Positions 8,745 to 17,333 of a DNA stretch of 17,770 bases are shown piece by piece; the first letter of the stretch is position 1; the number at the start of each line of letters is the position of its first letter. Origin of the DNA: Pavlovales sp. CCMP2436 (taxonomy: Eukaryota > Haptophyta > Pavlovophyceae > Pavlovales). Below the pieces are notes generated by a model. That model had not been told where the DNA came from, ran no database searches, and saw nothing but the letters and a program-made list of their open reading frames with translations. The stretch is taken from the NCBI GenBank assembly GCA_026770615.1, contig MU631356.1:68837-86606 (forward strand). The letters are read 5' to 3'. The position numbers and the translations under genes were made by a program.

Positions 8745-8900
8745 CACAGGCCCTATGAGTTAACTCACGTGATTCCACTCCCACTACCAATCACCAATTC
8801 TGGAAAGTGCTCAACTCCCACACTCTTGTGATTGCCTGGCAATCACAGGTCCTAATTTTTTGGATCTCCTACACACACTACCAATCACGCTTTCAAATGT
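8745..8900. repeat. CCAAT/GTGATTGG-type miniature repeat, copy 2
   Basis: It contains GAGTTAACTCACGTGATTCC, CCAATCACC, the shared 19-mer AACTCCCACACTCTTGTGA (8813-8831), TGTGATTGCCTGGCAATCACA (a 10-bp inverted repeat around one base) and a terminal CCAATCAC. It is non-coding and MITE-like. Confidence 0.5.
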
Positions 8901-8975
8901 TGTGAGTTACGACCTCTGAATTTATACGCAATCCCACCGCTGAGCAGATCAAATACACGGAAAAATTATTTCTAC

Positions 8976-9000
8976 AAAAAAAAAAAAAAAAAAAAAAAAA
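8976..9000 (+). other. Poly-A run (25 A)
   Basis: An uninterrupted A25 follows AT-rich DNA and is followed directly by GC-rich DNA. It may be the A-tail of an upstream retroposed sequence on the plus strand. No body with coding support was identified. Confidence 0.5.
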
Positions 9001-9440
9001 TTGGCCTCCCCACTTGCAGCTCCTGTTGGGGGCCCCTGTCGGGGGCGTAGGGGCATGGCGCCTGTGCTCCGACGGCTGAGGCGAGGCAAGCATCTGAAGC
9101 GTTCGCCGACAGTTGAGCGAGTACAGGATCCCACGTACAAAACACGACGTGCGGCTCCTCGAGGTAGAAAACTGGAAGAGGATGGAGAGGAAGTCGCCTG
9201 TGGTGATCAAATCGTTGAGCACTTAGCTGCACTTTGAAAAGTAAACTCTATTCGGGCATGTGGGCGCCCGCACGTGCCATCAGCGTGTGTCACACGTCAC
9301 GCCGGCGATGCTGATAGCTAGCAGTATATTCTGAGCGTGTGGGGTTGCCTACGTACCCTCAAATGTGCCTAACTCACCCTTGGTGCAGTCCTAGGGGCAC
9401 ATCATCACCATCCTATTGATCATCCCTGGCCAAATTCTAT
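9001..9440. other. Region without a supported gene
   Basis: A GC-rich block (9001-9237) is open in several frames, including 78 codons on plus and 109 and 86 on minus. None shows a recognisable domain. It could be an exon or retrocopied fragment. The remainder shows no recognisable feature. Confidence 0.3.
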
Positions 9441-9644
9441 GCGAATAATAAATATATTATTTATTCCGCCCACGTCTCTCAATGTTGTCGGTTCATAACG
9501 ACGTCACTTTCGCGAGCGAATCCGCCGTGCCAGCAGGTACCTTCAGCTAGCCGCTGAAGGCCCACCACTGACAAAAATAAACTTTATTTTTGCCACTGAG
9601 AAGGCTGGTACCCTCGGCTAGCCGCTGAAGGCCCACCACTGAAA
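9441..9644 (-). repeat. Repeat family S, copy S1
   Basis: Read on minus, it ends in the shared tail: the core TGACGTCGTTATGAACCGAC, then GCGGAATAAAT and an AT-rich stretch. The plus-strand core GTCGGTTCATAACGACGTCA is identical in S2 and S3. The head portion contains a direct duplication with a period of 71 bp (GCTAGCCGCTGAAGGCCCAC at 9546 and 9617). A related block is in S2 but not in S3. Confidence 0.75.
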
Positions 9645-9878
9645 AAAAACATCGCGATTTTTTTCCGATCCCTTTGCGGAAGCACACGCGGCCGGCGCTG
9701 AACGGAGGGAGGCGAGGGGGAAAGGCTGCGTGCTCCATTCCCCGCCTATCTGGACGAGACCGGGACCAGCGCAGCGGCCGATGCTCGAGGACGGACGCGA
9801 GAGGGGGCGGAGCGCTCCACTCCCCACCCTGGACACTGGTTCACCGACCCTCCGTAGGGCTCGGGGCGAGGGGCGCAG

Positions 9879-10774
9879 GTGGCGGGCGCGGCCGCCGAGG
9901 CGAATGCGCTCAGGCTGACCATCGAGCGCGCAGCGAAGGGCGACCCCAGTGCGCAGACCAGCCTCGGCGAACGCTACGAAGATGGCAACGGCGTGGTGCA
10001 GGACCAGGCCGAGGCGCTGCGGCTCTACACGCAGGCGGCCAAGCAGGGATATGCAATCGCGCAAGACAACCTCGGCAACTGCTACATGACTGGAAACGGC
10101 ACGCACATGACGAGAAGAAGGCGGTCAAGCTCTAAAGGAAGGCGGCCAAACAAGGCCTCGCAAGCGCGCAGGCTGCACTCGGATGATGCTTTGCAATGGG
10201 CGCCGGCGTGGTGCAGGACGATGAGGAGGCTGTGAAGCTCTACAGGCAGGCCGCCGAGCAGGGCCTCGCAGAGGCTCAGCTCGCTCTTGGCAACAGCTAC
10301 GCGCATGGCGAGGGGGGTCTTGCGCAGAACGACGAGGAGGCGGCGCGGCTCTACCGGCAGGCGGCTGAGCAGGGCTTGGCACTCGCGCAGCACATTCTAG
10401 GCGACAGCTACATGCGGGGGAGGGGCGTGCCCCTGGACCTGACGAGGGCGGTGAGGCTATTCAGGCAAGCGGCCAAGCAGGGCTACGCTCCTGCGCAGAG
10501 CAGCTTTGGCCTCTGCTGCATGCGGGGCCTCGGCGTGGCGCACAACCTCGCCGACGCAGTGCGCTACTTCCGCCTCGCCGCCGACCAGGGCGGCGCCTAT
10601 TCGCAGTGCTTGCTCGGCTTCTTGTGCGAGCGCGGCCAGTGCACGAAGCGAGATTTGGCCAAGGCCGTGCGCCTGTACCGTGCCACCGCGGCACAGCGCA
10701 ACGCGCGGGCGCTGGCGAAGCTAGGCGTGTACCTGGAGAAGGGCAGGGGCGTGGCGCAGAGCGAGGCGGAGTGA
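9879..10774 (+). pseudogene. SEL1-repeat protein pseudogene
   Basis: About eight SEL1-like repeats of 36 residues are readable (pattern AAxQGxAxAQxxLGxxYxxG, then AVxLYRQ). SEL1 repeats form alpha-solenoid scaffolds for protein-protein contacts, including in ER-associated degradation and signalling; no specific partner can be inferred. The first two repeats are in frame with 9879. Near 10110 the reading must shift one base to continue as HDEKKAVKL. In that frame TAA (10133-10135) replaces the Tyr of LYRK, and TGA (10184-10186) falls in the next repeat. Repeats four to eight are then open from 10196 to a TGA at 10772-10774. There is no ATG between the upstream stop at 9855 and the first repeat, so a 5' exon or the true start is missing. 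Sequencing error could explain one lesion but hardly three within about 100 bp. Confidence 0.75.
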
Positions 10775-11148
10775 TGGCTAACGCGCGTGCGTGCGCACAT
10801 GCGAAAGAAGAGCATTTCCTACTGCCCATGACACCCCTAACTAGGTCTGCATGATTTCCAGCTCTCTCTGCTCGATGGATGGCAGCGGGTAGCTGCACCA
10901 GGCAGGAGGGGGCGACGGGGGAGATTTCAGTGTGTGTGTGTTTTGGCGACTAGCTTAGTAGTCTACTAAGCTATTAGCTTAGTAGCACTACTGAGTAGTG
11001 CTACTGCTAGTGCTAGCAACCATAAGTTACAGTAATACATGCGTCATAATATGGAACCCCCCCCCCTAGTTCTTTTATTTCGAGGGGCAATTCTGGAATT
11101 TTAGCTAGGCATTAGGTCAATGCTATTACTACGGGCTGCTCCTCGGCG
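10775..11148. other. Non-coding stretch with palindromes and a C10 run
   Basis: No supported gene. It holds a short TG run (10930-10941), the palindromes at 10952-11015 and a C10 run at 11057-11066 followed by TAGTTCTTTTAT. That 12-mer is also found after a C9 run and a short spacer at 17682-17693. Confidence 0.5.
10952..11015. repeat. Adjacent perfect palindromes
   Basis: AGCTTAGTAG-T-CTACTAAGCT (10952-10972) and AGTAGCACTACT-G-AGTAGTGCTACT (10981-11005) are perfect inverted repeats with single-base centres. They are followed by GCTAGTGCTAGC. The cluster could extrude cruciforms or fold as tandem hairpins in RNA. Confidence 0.85.
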
Positions 11149-11535
11149 TTGGAAAAAATCAACTTCGCTGCTAGTGGTTACATTCGTCGATCATCGCAAG
11201 CGTCGGCCACTCGTGAACAACTCGCACCGCTTCGGCGGCAACTGTGGGCTCTGCGGACTAGGTGTGATCCTGCACTCCTGCACTTGCACACTGGTAATTG
11301 GATATTGGTCTTGCCTATGGTTATGGCTGACATCGATTTTGCGATACACAGGGTTGGAATCGCCGCCGATCGGCAGCAGGTCGAGCTACGCGCGTCTGTG
11401 CACAACCCGGAGCTGTCGGCGACGGCCGCAACGGTGGATAAGCGGTGGATGAGCGCCCGGTATCGCCGCTCAGTGGAAATAACGACACTCGTGAAGTCCA
11501 ATCTGGTAGAACACACACACATGATATATGTATAG
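11149..11535 (+). CDS. Possible ORF, unrecognised
   Basis: This 128-codon ORF (starting MEKINFAASGYIRRSS) is moderately GC-rich within AT-rich surroundings. Its middle (ADRQQVELRASVHNPELS) looks protein-like. There is no recognisable domain, no paralogue in the window and overlapping ORFs in other frames. It is a weak candidate, possibly a gene fragment or chance ORF. Confidence 0.15.
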   Translation: MEKINFAASGYIRRSSQASATREQLAPLRRQLWALRTRCDPALLHLHTGNWILVLPMVMADIDFAIHRVGIAADRQQVELRASVHNPELSATAATVDKRWMSARYRRSVEITTLVKSNLVEHTHMIYV

Positions 11536-11539
11536 TGAC

Positions 11540-11660
11540 TCACGTGCGGCTTGTGACTGGGCTCCGTGATTGGGAGTTCAACTCATACTCATATCAATCA
11601 ATCACCACTTTTCGAAATTATAGCAACTCCCAATCCATTCGATTGGCCTGTGATTGGCTA
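11540..11660. repeat. CCAAT/GTGATTGG-type miniature repeat, copy 3
   Basis: It contains GATTGGGAGTT (11568-11578) and its exact inverse AACTCCCAATC (11625-11635), plus CAATCACC and TGTGATTGG. It is related in motif content to 6379-6450 and 8745-8900. Confidence 0.5.
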
Positions 11661-11849
11661 TGCGTTAATGGGTCCTCTGATTTTTCTATTTACATAGTGA
11701 GTGCAAGCTGCAGGATTTAGCAAGCGGAGCTGTGCTAAGTACTGCCATCTCTACCCGGGCGCGGTCCGTGCGAAAGGCTATATCCGCTTGAAGCGATAAT
11801 AGACTTTGATTTCACCCGGATATTTATTCTATCAAGATTAGATGCTTGT
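11661..11849. other. Gene-free stretch
   Basis: No coding or structural feature was recognised here. Confidence 0.4.
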
Positions 11850-12262
11850 AGAACTCTAAAGAACCCCTAAGACGTAGAATTTGACGGGGAACAAGTTTGC
11901 TGTTGTGACTCATTACCTGATTCTTTCGGGAAGGACTAGAAGTTGGCATTTTTACATTATTTTATCGGCAACGTTCTGTCCTGTTTACTATTGATCGATT
12001 TTACGCTTAATAGGAACCTCAAAGACACGTCTAGACGCAAAATTGGACTTGGAACAATTTCGTCAATGGGTCCGATACCTGATTTTAACAGGATTAACAA
12101 GAATAGAGCCCCTGAAGTGAGGGTGGTATTTTCAGCATCCGACTCAACATACAATCCTCACATTAGATACCATTTTCTCGTAAATCCTGAAGAAATAAGG
12201 TAACAAAGCACACCAACAACATTGTTCTTCGTCAAATTCTACGTTTAGAGAGATTTTCAAAG
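11850..12262. repeat. AT-rich element with long imperfect inverted repeats
   Basis: CGTAGAATTTGACGGGGAACAA (11873-11894) is matched inversely by 12222-12243 with two mismatches. The pairing continues imperfectly on both sides for about 60 bp per arm, for example the flanks GAACTCTAAAG and TTTAGAG. The interior carries an 86-codon AT-rich ORF (11943-12203) of no recognisable family. Its base composition is far lower in GC than the host genes. It could be a small DNA transposon relic. Confidence 0.5.
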
Positions 12263-12868
12263 TTTGATGAACCACAATTTAAATTTATTCTAACATTATC
12301 GGAAATGACTCGCTGAGTCTGCGCCCCAGTAGGAGCTTGTCGACGCTTCGCACGTGCATTCTGGTACCACAGAAACTAACTATCCCGGTAATCTAGATCT
12401 TTTTTGTATGCTTCGTTTTTTTTAATGAGTAGGTACTTATATGCAGCCTTATTTAATTAATTGAATGTTTTAGTTATGCGTTGCGTCATCTCACATGTAC
12501 GTATTCCGCTCGTGGCACGCAGCACGGTAGCAGCGACGGCGCTTGAGCTCAGTCGCAATACTAGCATTGTGCGCCCTTTTTCATGTGCTTACGTGGCGGC
12601 GCCAAGGAAAAAAACACTTTCAAGGGAGGACATTTTTTTGGATACAATAATCGCGATTAAAAAAATTAAAAAACAATTCAAGTCGAGTTGTTAGTTACAG
12701 AGCGATGGCAGCTGAGCGCGCTCACCTTGGTACCGTATGGATTCCTCCACACCCAGGGAGCGCGCGCCCCGCAAAACCCTGTAATTGTGCGGCAACGACC
12801 CGGTGCTTGGAGGCGCCTCACCGGGACACCTACCTGATCGGTATCGACAGGGCCCCACACGCGTGTGA
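12263..12868. other. Region without a supported gene
   Basis: AT-rich up to about 12690, then GC-rich. The GC-rich part (12700-12868) probably belongs to the upstream, decayed part of the retroelement, because the retroelement frame is closed by TGA at 12866-12868. I could not translate it to anything recognisable. Confidence 0.4.
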
Positions 12869-14725
12869 GGTGGCCCCGGTGCTGTCCATCGCCGCCAGCT
12901 CTTAACTAGCGTTAAGCTTGCCCTCGCTGGCAAGTGTGACGAGATTGCCAGCATCTCAAACAAGCTAATCGCAACGCTCAGCTCGTCACACAAGCAACAG
13001 CTCTGGCTGCTAACGCTCTTCTCCACCGCACGCAAATTTGAGTACTCTGCCCGCCACTGCTACCCGGACCAGGCGCGCGACGCGTGCACACGCTTCGACG
13101 CAATCATCCACACGCAGGCGACACACGCACTGGGAGTCTCGCTCGACGACGACCAGCTTGCCACTGCTCGCCTCGCACTCCCCCGCCGCTACCGGGGCGC
13201 CGGACTTCGACGCATGGTCGACATCGCGCCTGCCGCTTTCTGTGGCGCCATGACCCAGGCAGTGCCCAACTTCCTTGACATCGTGGACGAGCCGACCGGC
13301 ACCATCACGCAGCGCGGCATGCTCGAGCTGCCGCAAGTCGCGCTCGTAGTAGGACGGAACTCCTTCCTGGACATGCGCGTGCATGGCTGGCGGTCATACC
13401 TGCACTTGCCGCGACCAGGCCTCCCCAGACCGCTACCGCCACCACGGCAGGGACAGGCGTTCCTCCGCTGCTGGCTCGAGATGCAACAGGAGGCTGGCGT
13501 CGGTGCTGGAGCGATGATCAACGCAGACCTGCCAACCCGTGTGCTACACCTCCCCCCAGAGGAGGCCTGGCCGATGGTGCGCAGGAATCTCACAGGCAAG
13601 CCAAGCCTCAACATGCAGAAGGACCTCACCGAGGACCACGAGGCTCAGCGGTTTGACGCGCTCAAGATGCGGATCAACGCGCTCCCGCGGGGCGATCGCG
13701 TCGTGCACTTGGTTAGGAGCATCGACCGCAACAGCTCTGCCTGGGTGGCCGCGCTTCCGATTGACTACGGAGCCTGCACCATCGGCGAGTGGGTGGAGAT
13801 CACAGCACGCTTCTTCGGCGTCCCGAGTCCCATCTGCGTCGGCCTAGCCGCGCGCGGCGCGCGGTTGTTCAACCGCGACATCGACGTGCACGGAGACAAC
13901 ATTGTCGCGGCCTCCGGGCAGAGTGTCACCGGCGACCACATCTCCAAGCTCAGGCACGATCCGCTCCTCGCCCTCCTGGCTGAAGTTGCGAGGAGAATGG
14001 GTGCGCACGCGCGCACCGAGGTGGGAGGCATCTTCGCCTCGGTACTCGCCTCCAACCAGGCCGCGTACCGGCTCTTCTTCGGTGGGGTAGGCCGGCGACC
14101 TGGGCCGAAGGTCGACCTCTACGCCGAGTACGACCACGAGGGTGGGCGGGCGGTCCCGCGACTGCTTGAACTCAAGACCATGGCGTTCTGCAGGACTCGG
14201 TACAGGGACACCGATGGCAACTACCCTGGGCGTGCTGTGAGCAGGCGAGCTGACTCGCTTCCGGTAGAACGTATGGCGGAGCTCATCAAGACTGATCGCG
14301 ACTTCTTCCACACGACCCCCGGACAGACTGGCCCGATGCAGGCCCGCGCACAGACCTTCTGCACTGCAGGTAGCCCCGCGTTCGCCGCCCTCGTGATTGG
14401 AGCCTTCGGCGAGTGGTCTGACCACCTGGAATCCTTCGTCGGGGACCTCGCCAGCATGGGCGCAAGAGCGCTCCAAGCTCGCATGGGGGCCTCCTCCGCT
14501 GCGCAAGCGCACAGCACCCTCCTGTGGAAGATGAGACAGGAGATCGGCATGTGCGCACTTCGAGGGCACGCCAAAGTCATCATTGCGCGCGCGCGATTGG
14601 AGCGCACCGGCACCGGCAACGGCGGTGGCACACGCACTGACAGCGACGACGACGGCAACCCCGACGAGTGGGCTGAGGGCGCGTACCACCTCCGCAGGGA
14701 GACACGGTTTGGGATCGGCGCCTAA
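12869..14725 (+). CDS. Retroelement polyprotein, C-terminal part (post-reverse-transcriptase region)
   Basis: Open in one frame from the stop at 12866 to TAA at 14723-14725 (618 codons); the first ATG is at 13214, but similarity clearly begins upstream. Segments LWLLTLFSTARKFEYSARHC and LATARLALPRRYRGAGLRRM fit the region just after the reverse transcriptase in non-LTR-type elements, whose hallmark is LP-x-R-x-G-G-x-G-L-R. The catalytic RT motifs (such as Y/F-x-D-D) are absent, so the 5' part is lost or lies elsewhere. Farther on, PGPKVDLYAEYD...LLELKTM gives D (14114-14116), E (14168-14170) and K (14174-14176) in a D-x17-E-x-K arrangement, a possible PD-(D/E)XK nuclease core. The tail is acidic (DSDDDGNPDEWAEG). 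The middle is duplicated at 1369-1898. It is non-autonomous as it stands. Assignment as a retroelement is fairly sure, the clade is not. Confidence 0.7.
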   Translation, partial: GGPGAVHRRQLLTSVKLALAGKCDEIASISNKLIATLSSSHKQQLWLLTLFSTARKFEYSARHCYPDQARDACTRFDAIIHTQATHALGVSLDDDQLATARLALPRRYRGAGLRRMVDIAPAAFCGAMTQAVPNFLDIVDEPTGTITQRGMLELPQVALVVGRNSFLDMRVHGWRSYLHLPRPGLPRPLPPPRQGQAFLRCWLEMQQEAGVGAGAMINADLPTRVLHLPPEEAWPMVRRNLTGKPSLNMQKDLTEDHEAQRFDALKMRINALPRGDRVVHLVRSIDRNSSAWVAALPIDYGACTIGEWVEITARFFGVPSPICVGLAARGARLFNRDIDVHGDNIVAASGQSVTGDHISKLRHDPLLALLAEVARRMGAHARTEVGGIFASVLASNQAAYRLFFGGVGRRPGPKVDLYAEYDHEGGRAVPRLLELKTMAFCRTRYRDTDGNYPGRAVSRRADSLPVERMAELIKTDRDFFHTTPGQTGPMQARAQTFCTAGSPAFAALVIGAFGEWSDHLESFVGDLASMGARALQARMGASSAAQAHSTLLWKMRQEIGMCALRGHAKVIIARARLERTGTGNGGGTRTDSDDDGNPDEWAEGAYHLRRETRFGIGA

Positions 14726-14727
14726 GT

Positions 14728-14765
14728 ATGCCGCCTGGGTGACTACATGCCGCCTGGGTGACTGA
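14728..14765 (+). repeat. 19-bp tandem repeat after the retroelement stop
   Basis: ATGCCGCCTGGGTGACT occurs at 14728 and 14747, separated by two bases. It sits in the element's 3' untranslated region. Confidence 0.85.
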
Positions 14766-14828
14766 ACGTCGTCGCGCCTACACGCGTGGAGTCGACCACT
14801 TCTGAGATAGAATGTCTGCAACCCACTG

Positions 14829-14877
14829 CCTGCTGGCTGCCCCTTTCTAATGTAAGTAAGTCGTAGTTTAAAAAAAA
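14829..14877 (+). mobile_element. Putative 3' end of the retroelement with short A-tail
   Basis: CTGCCCCTTTCTAATGTAAG and TAAGTCGTAGTTT are followed by a run of A (about 14869-14876). A related sequence begins the repeats at 5780 and 6163. The position after the ORF stop and the A run suggest the element's 3' terminus, 17 nt before the SDR start codon. The target-site duplication is not resolved because the 5' end is unclear. Confidence 0.45.
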
Positions 14878-14893
14878 TCGGTTCACGTTCGTT

Positions 14894-17322
14894 ATGATGC
14901 CCCTTCTACCGCCTGGGGCGCAGTCTCCGAGCACCAGGAGGCCCCAAGTGTCAGCAGCTGAGCGCGCTGGCCCGATGGCGCACTGGGGACGCTTCCTGCT
15001 CATGCTCCTGCCGATCCCCGCGCTCGTCTTCCACGTGCCGCTGTGGATAGAGCAGTTCACGTCCATCGAGTGAGCGCCTCAATCTGGGGCTTCCCTTCTT
15101 CTCTTGCCGCGCGTAACCGCGCGAAACCGCCGCTCAAGGCTGACCCTCGTCCGAGGCTGCCCGCGCACGACAGGTTCCCAGTGCACCTGAAGGGGGTCGT
15201 AGTGATCACCGGAGCATCCTCGGGTATCGGGCGTCACGCAGCGCTTGCGCTCGACGCGGGTGGGATGACGGTGTTTGCCGGCGTGCGTTCGCGCGAGGCG
15301 GCCGAATCGCTGCTCGCTGCGCGCCCGTCGATCCGTACCATCCTCTGGGACGTGACCTCGGCGGAGCAGACGGACGCGGCCGTGGCAGCGGTGTCAGCCG
15401 CAATGAGAGCGGAGGGGCTGCAACTAGCGGGGCTTGTCAACAACGCGGGAATCTCTCACCGAATGCCGCTTGAGCTCGACTCGCTCGAGTCTATCCGTGG
15501 CCTCTACGACGTAAACCTCTTCGGCGCTATTCGCGCCACGAAGGTGGATGTTAGATGTTGAGTGGGTTGGGGCGTTTTGTGGCGGGTGTTGTGTGCTGGG
15601 TGTGCTGTGAGTGTGGGTATGTTTGTGCGTTGGGTGTGTTGTGTGGATGACTAGAATCGAATCTGATGAACCCCCCCCCCAGGCCTTCCTCCCGCTGATG
15701 CGCGAGTCAGCGGGGCGGGTCGTCTTCATCTCCTCGCTCGCGGGCCTGGTCGCGCAGAAGGGCTCTGCTGCCTACTCCGGCTCCAAGTTTGCGCTCGAGG
15801 CGACTGCAGACGCACTGCGGCTCGAGGTAACCTCTAAAACTAAAACTAAACCTTTTTTTTTTTTTTTTTTTTAACTAGACCATAATTTAGCTCCGATCCT
15901 AATCCGCAGGTCCTGTTCTAGCCAACACGCAGATACGAGGCTCACTCATACTGGTACTAATGATTATGAGATAAATATAAGAATAATGTAATTTATTCCG
16001 CTCGACTCTCATCGTCGGTTCATAACGACGTCACTTACTCTGAGAGGTGAATCCTCCGTGCCAGTAGGTACCTCCAACGGCCGAAACCGCTGAAGGGCCA
16101 TCACTGACAAAAATTACATCCGTTGAGTTGCCGAACGTGCCCAAGTCCTCGCCAGAGTTGCCGTCACCGCGTCAGGCCCGCCAGTTTCTTTTTGTTTCCG
16201 TCGTCGTCACCACTGCTGCTCTCATCACTCGATCTCGAGCGTTTGCCGGGCTTGCTAACCCAATTTGCCAGGATCCCGGCCACATGGACCGCCCCGGGGA
16301 TGAGCTCTGGGATTAACTTGCTCACGGCGTGAAAGAGAGCGAGCAGCGGCAGCGACGGCGGCGAAACCTGCGATGTCTGCGACAAACGCGCAACCTCGGC
16401 AGCGGGCGCGTCAGCGGGAGTGGCAGCGGCCGGAGCCGCTGCCACACCTATTGTCGCGTCCGCCACGGGAGATGGCACCATCAGCTCCTCGGTCCTCGCG
16501 TCAGCGGGCGCGCCAGCGGGCGCGGGCGCCGCTGCGCGCTTCGCTGCGCGCTCCGCTGCCCGGCGCGCGCGTGAAGCCCTGCCACCGTGGCTCTTACCAC
16601 CCGCCGCCCCCCCGTGGCTCTTGCCACCCGCCGCCCGCTGCCGCAGCGGCGCGATGGCCACGCGGGCGGTGAGCACGAACATCACGCGCCCCCCTCTCGC
16701 GAACCACGGCACAATCTTGAAGTCGACGTCGGACGGAAGAACCGTCTCGAGCCAGCCCTAGATTGCCTCCAGCCGCGCCTCCCACCCGTCGCCCGCCGCA
16801 GCCTCGCTGCACGCACCCGGGTACCGACCCCGCGGCGCGCGCTGCTCGACGTTGCGCCACGCGGCGTACCCCCAGCCTTCCGCCGACCACCGCGGCTCCA
16901 ACTGCACGCCCTGCCCGGGAGCGCAGCAGCGCACCATTGGGACGAAAAGCTCCACCCCGGCCTTGTCGGCCGCGGTCATGCACGCCGATGGCGGCGCGCG
17001 CGGCACGGCATTGTCAGCCGTGCTTGTCCCCCTCCACATCCCGCCATACCCGCGTGTGGCCTTGCGGCCGAGTTGCGGGCGCCCGCGCTCGCGCGCAGTG
17101 CTGGAAGGAGGGCTCGTCGCCATACTATATAGCGACATTGAAATGATTTTGATCATATTATTTTTAGTATTCATATTTATTATATTTATTACTATAATCA
17201 GCTTGCCCCGTGGCAGATCAGTGTTTCCATCGTCGAACCCGGATTCGTCCGCACGGCCATCGCGCAGAAGCAGACGGGCGAGAGCGCAGGCGCAGCGGCG
17301 AGATCTGCCGCGCACCCGTCAG
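14894..17322 (+). CDS. Short-chain dehydrogenase/reductase, 3'-partial, four exons (14894-15069, 15174-15543, 15683-15826, 17202-17322)
   Basis: An NAD(P)-dependent oxidoreductase of the classical SDR superfamily; the substrate cannot be told. Exon 1 encodes a leader with a hydrophobic segment (WGRFLLMLLPIPALVFHVPL, about residues 31-50), suggesting membrane anchoring. Splicing at GA|GTGAGC...GACAG|G restores IE-FPVHLKGVVVITGASSGIG, with the cofactor motif TGASSGIG at 71-78. NNAG is at 148-151, Asn173 is in DVNLFG, and the catalytic Ser200 (ISSLAG), Tyr213 and Lys217 (YSGSK) follow. Intron 2 (139 nt) joins IRATK to AFLPLM; intron 3 (1375 nt) joins ALRLE to LAPWQISVSIVEPGFVRT. All joints are phase-consistent. 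After TCAG|GTGCTT at 17322 the gene probably continues through a further intron beyond the window, since about 60-100 C-terminal residues are missing. Start choice: ATG 14894 or 14897. Confidence 0.8.
15544..15682 (+). other. Intron 2 of the SDR gene, introner-like 3' end
   Basis: 139-nt intron (GTGGAT...CAG). It is GT-rich and ends with ATGACTAGAA, GAATCTGATGA, C10 and AG. The CTGAT fits a branch-site consensus. The terminal block recurs in the putative next intron at 17728-17765. Confidence 0.7.
15853..15872 (-). other. Poly-T run (A20 on minus)
   Basis: T20 lies 26 nt into SDR intron 3. On the minus strand it would be an A-tail for sequence lying to its right, which includes S2 and the antisense ORF. 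It could equally be a simple-sequence tract. Confidence 0.5.
15969..16118 (-). repeat. Repeat family S, copy S2 (inside SDR intron 3)
   Basis: It shares the exact core GTCGGTTCATAACGACGTCA and the flanking TTATTCCGC with S1 and S3. It shares with S1 the additional GTGCCAGYAGGTACCT and CCGCTGAAGG blocks. On minus it ends in GCGGAATAAATTAC, with an AATAAA in the conserved tail. Confidence 0.75.
16164..17123 (-). pseudogene. Antisense ORF inside SDR intron 3, interrupted by one TAG
   Basis: Minus-strand ATG at 17123-17121 (MATSPPSSTARERGRPQ) opens a 320-codon frame ending at 16164. One stop interrupts it: TAG at 16760-16758, between GWEARLEAI and GWLETVLPSDVDFKIVPWFA. Reading on both sides is in the same frame and looks coherent. 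Features are a Trp-rich middle (WSAEGWGYAAWRNVEQ), a duplicated AAGGKSHGG, an Ala-rich low-complexity stretch, a hydrophobic segment (LPLLALFHAVSKLIPELIPG) and a basic/acidic C-terminus (GKRSRSSDESSSGDDDG, then KKK) that could be a nuclear-localisation signal. I do not recognise the family. Its 3' side runs into repeat S2 and then A20 on the same strand, so it may be an ORF of a retroelement. A single stop could be a pseudogene mutation, a read-through codon or an error. Confidence 0.4.
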
Positions 17323-17333
17323 GTGCTTTTTTA

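Noticed and set aside
13844..14821. 325-codon minus-strand ORF
   Set aside because: It is antisense to the retroelement ORF, whose plus-strand frame is supported by the duplicate at 1369-1898 and by post-RT motifs.
12869..14877. LTR retrotransposon
   Set aside because: No long terminal repeats flank the ORF, no integrase or protease motif is seen, and the end is A-rich as in non-LTR elements.
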